From: Pseudomonadota bacterium
GTDB taxonomy: Bacteria > Pseudomonadota > Gammaproteobacteria > Burkholderiales > Thiobacillaceae
Assembly (NCBI GenBank): GCA_029558905.1
Contig: JAKQCX010000024.1
Coordinates: 1-64,000 of the forward strand
Direction of reading: 5' to 3'
DNA length: 64,000 nt
In this document: piece by piece, positions 54,479 to 61,300 of the stretch
Position numbering within the stretch: position 1 is the first letter of the stretch
Layout: every line of letters starts with the position of its first letter
Translations under genes and position numbers: made by a program
The notes under the pieces: generated by a model
Told to the model about the DNA's origin: nothing
Database searches by the model: none
Seen by the model: only the letters and a program-made list of their open reading frames with translations

Positions 54479-54910
54479 CTAACGGCGTCCACCGTCACGC
54501 CGCTCGTGTCCACCGCTGCCATGCCCGCCCCTGGGGACACGGCCACGCATTGCGTCCACGTCCGGCTCGCGGCTGTCGAAGCGGCGTTGTTCATAGCCCA
54601 TGCCATAACCATTGCCATATCCAGGGGCTGGGGGCGCACCGTACTCGCCCCGGTCCCTGGGGCCGCGCCCATGGCGCGGTTCCAACAGCCGAGGGTCGGG
54701 GCCGCGCAGGCGTTCCTGGTAGGTGCGCCGCATGAGCGCACGTTCCTCCGGTGTAGCCTCTTCCCAGCGTTCCCGCATGGCGCGGCGATCTTCCCGGCTC
54801 ATCTGCGCCACCATATCCATGGGCGTGGCGAATGTGTCAGCCAGGGCCTGGGCCGTGACCGGCAGGGTGACCAGGCTGAGCAGCAGGGGCATGAAGGTCT
54901 TGTGTCGCAT
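54479..54910 (-). CDS. secreted protein of unknown function, divergent from a two-component system
   Basis: A 143-aa protein. A signal peptide (FMPLLLSLVTLPVTAQALA) precedes a charged helix (SREDRRAMRERWEEATPEER) and a Gly/Arg/Pro-rich tail. No LTxxQ motif is present, so it is not a plain Spy/CpxP homologue. Its position, divergent from an OmpR/EnvZ-type pair, is like that of cpxP beside cpxRA. GGAG precedes the ATG at 54910. Confidence 0.6.
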   Translation of the reverse strand: MRHKTFMPLLLSLVTLPVTAQALADTFATPMDMVAQMSREDRRAMRERWEEATPEERALMRRTYQERLRGPDPRLLEPRHGRGPRDRGEYGAPPAPGYGNGYGMGYEQRRFDSREPDVDAMRGRVPRGGHGSGGHERRDGGRR

Positions 54911-54921
54911 GGGGTGTCTCC

Positions 54922-54935
54922 GTTTCACGTTTCAC
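54922..54935. promoter_or_regulatory. tandem GTTTCAC repeat between divergent genes
   Basis: GTTTCAC occurs twice head to tail (54922-54928, 54929-54935) in the 99-bp gap before the response regulator gene. Tandem direct repeats are the typical binding sites of OmpR-family regulators, so this could be the regulator's own operator. It lies just upstream of the secreted-protein start. Confidence 0.35.
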
Positions 54936-55009
54936 ATCCTAGGGAGTCCCGGTAACAATGCGGTTTCCGGCTGGGCTGAATTTGTTGCAAAGTGTTTCGG
55001 GAAAGGCAC

Positions 55010-55717
55010 ATGGACGACAAGCCTCGGGTACTGGTGGTGGACGATGATGCGGGGATCCGCGACCTGCTGACGGACTATCTGGCCAAGCAGGGCATGATGG
55101 TGGTAGCTGCACGGGATGGCCGGGAAATGGATGAGCGGCTGGCCGCGTTCATGCCGGATCTGGTGGTCATGGACCTGATGCTGCCCGGTGAAGATGGCCT
55201 GTCCCTGACCCGTCGCCTCAAGGCCGGAGGGGGCGTGCCGGTCATCATGCTGTCCGCGCGCGGGGAAGACATCGACCGCATCGTCGGCCTGGAGGTGGGG
55301 GCCGATGATTATCTGCCCAAGCCGTTCAACCCGCGCGAGCTGCTGGCGCGGATTCGTGCCGTCCTGCGACGTGGCACGGTTCGCAGCGGGGAAGAGGCGG
55401 GTGAGTCGGCACGCTTCGGCCCCTTCGTCCTGGATCTGGCTGCCCAGGCCCTGGTTCGCGAGGGAGAGGAGATCCCCCTCACTCAAGCCGAGTTCACCCT
55501 GCTCAAGATCTTCGTGGAGCACCCCAACCGGGTCCTGTCCCGGGATCAGATCATGGATTGGCTGAAGGGCTACGAGCGGGACCCCTTCGACCGCTCCATC
55601 GACGTGCGCGTGACGCGTTTGCGCAAAAAGATCGAGGACGATGCGGCCAATCCGGTCTATATCCGCACCATCTGGGGTCAGGGCTATCTCTTCGCACCCA
55701 AGGGCAAGTCCGGGTGA
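55010..55717 (+). CDS. OmpR-family response regulator
   Basis: A 235-aa DNA-binding regulator. The receiver domain has the acidic cluster VVDDD, phosphoacceptor Asp55 (VVMDLMLPGEDG) and Lys in DYLPKPF. The C-terminal winged helix has RSIDVRVTRLRKKIED and IRTIWGQGYLF. It is close to OmpR/RisA type. The start at 55010 gives MDDKPRVLVVDDD with GGGAAAGG just upstream. Confidence 0.92.
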   Translation: MDDKPRVLVVDDDAGIRDLLTDYLAKQGMMVVAARDGREMDERLAAFMPDLVVMDLMLPGEDGLSLTRRLKAGGGVPVIMLSARGEDIDRIVGLEVGADDYLPKPFNPRELLARIRAVLRRGTVRSGEEAGESARFGPFVLDLAAQALVREGEEIPLTQAEFTLLKIFVEHPNRVLSRDQIMDWLKGYERDPFDRSIDVRVTRLRKKIEDDAANPVYIRTIWGQGYLFAPKGKSG

Positions 55718-55724
55718 GCGGTCC

Positions 55725-57038
55725 TTGAGCCCATTCCGGCGCCTGCTACCCCGCAGTCTGTTCGGCCGCACCGCCACCGGTCTGCTGGTGGCCTTTCTGG
55801 TGTTCGAGGCCAGCGCCCTGGCCGTCGTCTGGCAACTCGTGATACGACCCTTGGCGGAACGCTCTGCCGATGATCTGGCGGCCAAGATCGTGTTGGCGGC
55901 CAAGACCTGGGTGGAGCTGCCGCCGGAAACACGGGCGGACTTCGAGGTGGAACTGGCCTTTCGCCACGATCTGGAACTGGGCGAGGTGCAGGACCGCCTA
56001 CCCGACCCGGCGCCGGGTGGGTTCCTGTCCGATCTGCTGGTGGATGCCCTGAGCCGTCGCACCGGCCAGGACATCCGCCTGAAACGGGGGCCGGATGCCG
56101 GCTGGGATTGGCTGGAGATCCAGGTGGCCGACAAGCTCCTGCGCGTGGGCTTCGACCGCCAGCGCTATGCCCTGGATGCGCCCATGGCGGCCCTGGGCAT
56201 CTTTCTCCTGGGTGCGGGCCTCACCGTGCTCACGGCCCTGATCATGGTGCGCCAGGTCAGCCGGCGTCTGGGCTGGTTGGCGGGCCTGGCCCGCGAGGTG
56301 GGGCAGGGTCGGACCCCCATCCGTCTGCCGGAAACCGGAGCACTGGAACTGGTGGAGCTCACCGCCGCCTTCAATCGCATGGTGGAAGAGGTCCAGGCCC
56401 TGCTGGAGAACCGTACCGTGCTGTTGTCCGGTATCTCCCACGACCTGCGCACCCCCATTACCCGCATGCGCCTGGCCCTGTCCATGCTGGATGGGGCCGA
56501 TGCGGACATGGTGGCGCGCATGGAGCGGGACCTGATGGAGATGAACCAGCTCATCCAGGACATGCTGGCCTTTGCCCGGGCCCTGCAGACGGACGATGGC
56601 CAGGCCTGGGAGCTGAATCAGGTGCTTTCCGACCTGGCGGAGCAGGCCCGCCGTCTGGGGCCGGTGCGCTGGACTTCCGGGCCGGCCTGCCCGCTCACGG
56701 GGGGCGAAGAGGCCATGCGCCGCATCGTCGGCAACTTTCTGGACAATGCGCGACGCTATGGCGGTGATCAGGCCGTGGATTTGCGTCTGATCTGTGGCGA
56801 GAGGGCGACGTGGGTCGAAGTGCTGGACCGTGGTCCGGGCATACCGGCGGAACAGCGGGAAGCGGTTTTCCGCCCCTTCTACCGTCTGGAGGGCTCGCGT
56901 GGGCGGGAAGGAGGCGGCAGTGGCCTGGGGCTTGCCATTGCCCGCCAGCTGGCCGACGCGCGCGGCTGGCGCATCGAGCTGGCGCCGCGGGAAGGTGGAG
57001 GGCTGATTGCCCGGCTGCTCATCTCCCACGATACCTGA
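55725..57038 (+). CDS. EnvZ-type sensor histidine kinase
   Basis: A 437-aa membrane kinase. Helix 1 (TGLLVAFLVFEASALAVVW), a periplasmic domain of about 110 residues, helix 2 (APMAALGIFLLGAGLTVL), a HAMP, and then the H-box with His239 (SGISHDLRTPITRMRLAL). The ATPase has N (NFLDNARRYGG), G1 (DRGPGIP) and G2 (GGSGLGLAIA). A TTG at 55725 is the likely start, 7 nt after the regulator's stop. It phosphorylates the upstream response regulator. Confidence 0.88.
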   Translation: MSPFRRLLPRSLFGRTATGLLVAFLVFEASALAVVWQLVIRPLAERSADDLAAKIVLAAKTWVELPPETRADFEVELAFRHDLELGEVQDRLPDPAPGGFLSDLLVDALSRRTGQDIRLKRGPDAGWDWLEIQVADKLLRVGFDRQRYALDAPMAALGIFLLGAGLTVLTALIMVRQVSRRLGWLAGLAREVGQGRTPIRLPETGALELVELTAAFNRMVEEVQALLENRTVLLSGISHDLRTPITRMRLALSMLDGADADMVARMERDLMEMNQLIQDMLAFARALQTDDGQAWELNQVLSDLAEQARRLGPVRWTSGPACPLTGGEEAMRRIVGNFLDNARRYGGDQAVDLRLICGERATWVEVLDRGPGIPAEQREAVFRPFYRLEGSRGREGGGSGLGLAIARQLADARGWRIELAPREGGGLIARLLISHDT

Positions 57039-57174
57039 ACACCATCACTTCCAGGTTCAGGAAGGACAGGCTGGTGATGCTCAGGTGACTGGATTGGGCG
57101 CGAATCATGCGCGCGGCCTGGTCCGCGGCGCGGCGGATACGGATGGTGAGACTGGGGGTCAGGGTCAGGGTCAT
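57019..57174 (-). CDS. possible small protein, 51 aa
   Basis: A short frame (MTLTLTPSLTIRIRRAADQA, then ARMIRAQSSHLSITSLSFLN and a basic end) begins 7 nt after a good AGGAG and overlaps the 3' end of the kinase gene by 20 bp on the opposite strand. The first half alternates Thr and Leu, then turns basic and helical. No family is recognised, and it may be spurious. Confidence 0.4.
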   Translation of the reverse strand: MTLTLTPSLTIRIRRAADQAARMIRAQSSHLSITSLSFLNLEVMVFRYRGR

Positions 57175-57328
57175 GATGGTCTCCTGTGGTCTCCACTGGT
57201 TTCCACCAAGACCAAGCAATCTCCATGCCTATCCATTGGCAAGCCTGAAGGCTGGCGCTCATGCGGTTTTCTGGTCCGTGTGTCGCTCCACCGGCCGGCG
57301 AACGCTCGTGCATGCCGTCGATATCCCG

Positions 57329-58327
57329 TCAACGGACTCGGCAACCACCGACATCCCCGCCCTCCGCGACCAGGGCCGATGGGATGCGGCCGCGCAATGC
57401 CCCAAGAGACAGGCAGATCAGCCAGGCCATGCCCAGACAGGCCAGTCCCAACAGCAACCAATCCTCGGATCCCATCACGCCCAGGCGTGTGAATGTCTCA
57501 CCCGGCCGGATTTGGGAGGGAATCTCCTCCACAAGCCGCCCCGCGACAGACAAGACGATCAGGCCCAGACTGCCCATCACTACCCAGCCGAACAGCGGGA
57601 TCAGCCAGAGCGTGGCCAGGGCGAAGCAGAACATGAGCAGGGGCAGGAACACATCCAGGCCGTATTCCGCGTGCAGGGCGAAGATGGGAAAGCAGGCCAG
57701 GGTCGTCAGCACGGTGCGGCCCAGGATGGCGGGCAATGGAGATTTGCCCGGGACGCGCCGGTCGGCGCCGTGACGGGACACTTCCGCGTGCACCCGCGCC
57801 GCCACACGCGCGTAATTGTCCGGCAGGCACTGCACGAACATGAGGCAGCGCCAGGCACCCTTGAAGACGATGAGATGGCGCTTCGGACGCTGTATGGTAT
57901 GGAACGCGTCGTACCACTCCACCGCTTCGGATTCCCGCGAGCGGTTGATCAGGCCGGCGCCGAGCAGGCCGGGCCTGCCCGAGAGGAGGCCCAGGGCGAT
58001 GGCCAGGCGGTTGCCGGTCTGCGCGACACGATCGATGATGTCCATGCGTACTCCGGTGTCGGACACCGTATAGCGCACCCGCAGTGCGCCGTGGAACAGC
58101 AGGGCCATGGTCAGGAATCCCAGCAGCCACAGCCCCGCCGTCACGGACAGCAGGACCCCGGCCAGGTCCGGCAGGACATCGGCCTCGCCCTGGGCGATGA
58201 AGACGATGCCCAGGATCAGCATCATCACCAGCCAGATCGCCAGCATGGCCAGGCTCCAGGTCTTCGCCATCTCGGGGCTGAACAGACGCAGATCGATTTC
58301 CCAGATGATTTTTTCCTTGGCGCTCAT
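57329..58327 (-). CDS. multi-pass membrane protein, partner of the giant protein
   Basis: A 332-aa protein. Two N-terminal helices (WSLAMLAIWLVMMLILGIVF; VTAGLWLLGFLTMALLF) are followed by a soluble segment of about 130 residues (VRYTVSDTGVRMDIIDRVAQ ... RHLIVFKGAWRCLMFVQCLP) that resembles a bacterial PH/YcxB-like domain. Three or four more helices follow (TTLACFPIFALHAEYGLDVF; ATLWLIPLFGWVVMGSLGLI; WLLLGLACLGMAWLICLSLG). No family is recognised. The ATG at 58327 overlaps the giant gene's stop (ATGA), so the two are translationally coupled. Confidence 0.7.
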   Translation of the reverse strand: MSAKEKIIWEIDLRLFSPEMAKTWSLAMLAIWLVMMLILGIVFIAQGEADVLPDLAGVLLSVTAGLWLLGFLTMALLFHGALRVRYTVSDTGVRMDIIDRVAQTGNRLAIALGLLSGRPGLLGAGLINRSRESEAVEWYDAFHTIQRPKRHLIVFKGAWRCLMFVQCLPDNYARVAARVHAEVSRHGADRRVPGKSPLPAILGRTVLTTLACFPIFALHAEYGLDVFLPLLMFCFALATLWLIPLFGWVVMGSLGLIVLSVAGRLVEEIPSQIRPGETFTRLGVMGSEDWLLLGLACLGMAWLICLSLGALRGRIPSALVAEGGDVGGCRVR

Positions 58328-61300
58328 GGGGTGCTCCGGTCGAGGACCACGTTCTCGTCGTGATGCAACCGATGGGTCGCATGGGCACGTGGCCATTCCA
58401 AGAGACTGGCCCGGCTGGCCGGTATGCCGCGCGCCGTGTCGACGACACCGGCGATCTTTCCGCCGGAGACGGCCGCGCCCGTGGTTTCAGCGGGAGGCAA
58501 AAGACCGATAGGCGCATCGGCGATGCGCTCGCCGTTCCAGCCGCCACCGCCGGCAACGGGCTTCTCGCAATAGCTCCAGCTGCCTGTGAATCTGTTGCCC
58601 TCGAAGGTCCAGCGGATGCGCCCCCAGTGGTGGCGGCCATTCTTCGCGGTGGCGCAGCGCTCGGAGGAACCATTCTCGATCCAGTAACCTTCCAGCACGT
58701 TGCCGTTCATCTCGCCGACGATCTCTCCGCCGTCGCTCGTGTAACGGCCCTGTACGCCACGGCCATGCTGGATGAGCGTCAGCTCGCCCTCGCTGGTGCG
58801 CCACCGGCCGGCTACCGAAATGACGCTACCGACCCCGGTCGGGCTCACCGGCTGGTCAGCCTGCTTCGTCGTTGTTTCCACCTGCCGGCGCAGGCGCTCG
58901 GCCTCCCCGCGCGCGCGCTCGGCCTGGTTCTTGACGACCATCACGGTGATGCTGGCCGTGCCGGACTTGCCCTTGCTGTCGGTGACCGTGACGCTGACCG
59001 CCAGGTTGCCGGTCCGGGTCGTCGCCAGCGTGGCGTGGGCGCCCTGGCCGTGTGCGCCTTGCCAGGCGTAGCGATAGGGCGGCTTGCCGCCGCTGGCCGT
59101 GGCGCTGAGAGAGATGGTCTGACCAGGTGCCACGCTGGTCCGGTCCGCGGTCAGGTTGACCGTGGGATTGACCGGCGCGGGCGGCGTGTCGCGCACCTCG
59201 ATGACGCTGGCGGAGACATCGCTGCTGCCCAGCAGCGCGCCCTCTGCATCGCGGGCTTCCACATGGGCCTGGATGCCGCCCGGACTGCTGCGCGACACCG
59301 TCGGCGTTTGGGAAATCGGATTGGAGATCGTCGTGCCGTCGTTCACGCTCCAGTTCCAGCGCAGGCCGGAAGGCACCGTGCCGCCCTGGAGTTCGGCGCG
59401 CAGGGGGATGCGCTCATGGGTGGCGTACTGTCCCCTGGGCACGGGTTTCAGGCCGCCCTTCACCGGATCCCACATCATGGGCCGGGTGCCGGGTTCCTCC
59501 ACCCAGGCCTTCACCTCGAACTGTAGGCCGGTATAGGTGGCGGCGATGTCGGCGATGCTGTCGCCGTGGTAAGGCACCCGGGCCAGGGCCTTGAACACCA
59601 CGGGCTTGGCGTCCCTGGCCTTGAAGGCGATTTCCCGGGCGTTGCTGGTGAGTTCCAGCCGGTTGGAGGTGGCCGGATCGAACCAGCGGAAGTCGATGAG
59701 GGCGTCCGCCACGTCAGGCTGGCTGTCGATGCGCAAGCGGATGTCCTGGCCGATGCGGCCCTGGCCTTCCTGCGGCGAGAAGGTGACACTGAATTTGGGC
59801 GCGATGACGTTCACCGTTTCCTGGTCGCACTCGCCCACGGTGTGGAGGGCACCTTCCAGCATTTCCTGGATTTCGCACCAGAGCTTGACCTGGCCCATGC
59901 GGCTGAAAGTGACCCGGGTCTGGCCCGTGCCGCTCTTGGCTGGGTCGAAGTCCAGGGCGGGCTCGGATTGCCAGATCACCTGGTATCCCGGGGTCCTGGG
60001 TGCCCCACAGTCCTCATCGTCAGGACAGGGTATGTATGCGGAAGGATAACGCTGGTCGACTTGCCTGGGCGTCAGGCCTGTGAAGTCCCTGCGCGCCTTT
60101 GGGTTGGCGTCGGTATCGACGCAGAAGGGGTTGCCCGGCGTGCCACAGGGATCCTTGGGCGAGGCCGTGCCCTTCGCGCCAGTCGGCCTTTGCCCGGTAC
60201 CGTCGAGCGTGGCCTGGCTGCCGTAGAACACCTGGGGCTGGATGCCCTGCATCCTTACCCTGGCGGGGGACACGTTCAGGGTACCCCGGCCCTCGCCGGT
60301 CCTGCCCTCGGCATCGGTGGCGGTGACGGTTACAGTCCACTCTCCGGCCCAGCGTGGCGTCACGCTGACACGCTCGCCGCTGGCGCCGTTGGACCACGCA
60401 AGGCGATAGGGCGCCTTGCCGCCGCTGGCGCTGGCGTTCAAGGTCACCGGCTTGCCGTAGGGCACGATGGCGCTGGGCACGGCCACCCGGACCTGGAGGG
60501 TCGATAGGCTGTCATGGGCCTGCTTGCCGGCGGGCAGGTCGACGTTGGCGCAACTCAGGGCGTACTTGAGACGCGGCGTGACGGGCTTGGGATAGGGGAA
60601 GGGCAGCTTGTATTTCTCGGCGAGTTTTTCCACCGCCTCGAACCAGTTGCGGTAGCCGCCGTAGCCGGCGCTGTGCAGGAGCTGCACGGCATCGCCCAGT
60701 TCCTGTTTCGCGATCCGGATGCGCTTCATTTCTTCCCGATGCTGGGCGGGCCAGGTGCCGACGCAGCTTTCCTCGAACTTGCGGCCTTCGGTCTGGCAGC
60801 GGGCGATGCGCTTGTCGGTGGCTTCGCGGTCGCTGCTGTTGTCCCAGCAGCGGCGTTCCACTTCGGCGCGCTTGGTTTCCACCTGGCGGGTGAGCTGGTC
60901 CCAGGTCAGGGAGTCGATGTGGTCGAGGGCGTCGATATAGGGCCGCCAGGCCAGGGCCCAGTCCATGCGTTCGTTCTTCAGAGTGGTCAGCGCCACGCCC
61001 AGGGCATCGATGTTGGCCTGCCAGGCGACCACGTTCTTCATCTTCAGGTCGCTCTTCTTCTCCGCGTCCAGGCGGTCGGCCAGGCGTTTCCAGTCGCGCG
61101 CCTGGAGGGCGGCGTCGATTTCGGCGGCGAGATTGGCGCTGGCGGCGGGCGGTTTGCCGCCGGTCGGGTCCTTCACGGTCACCGCGCGGACCGCTTCGCC
61201 CAGCTTCTTCTCGCTGCCGGAGGCCTTGCTGGTGGCGCTCAGCATCAGATTCATGCCGCCCGCCCGCTCGGCCTTCACGTTCACTTTTTCGCCGGTTCCG

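Noticed and set aside
54479..54910. Identification of the secreted protein as Spy/CpxP
   Set aside because: Position fits but the LTxxQ motifs that define the family are absent.
59500..59590. LysM-like sequence GDSIADIAATYTG in the giant protein
   Set aside because: It lies between beta strands of an Ig-like domain and lacks the rest of the LysM pattern, so the resemblance is probably chance.
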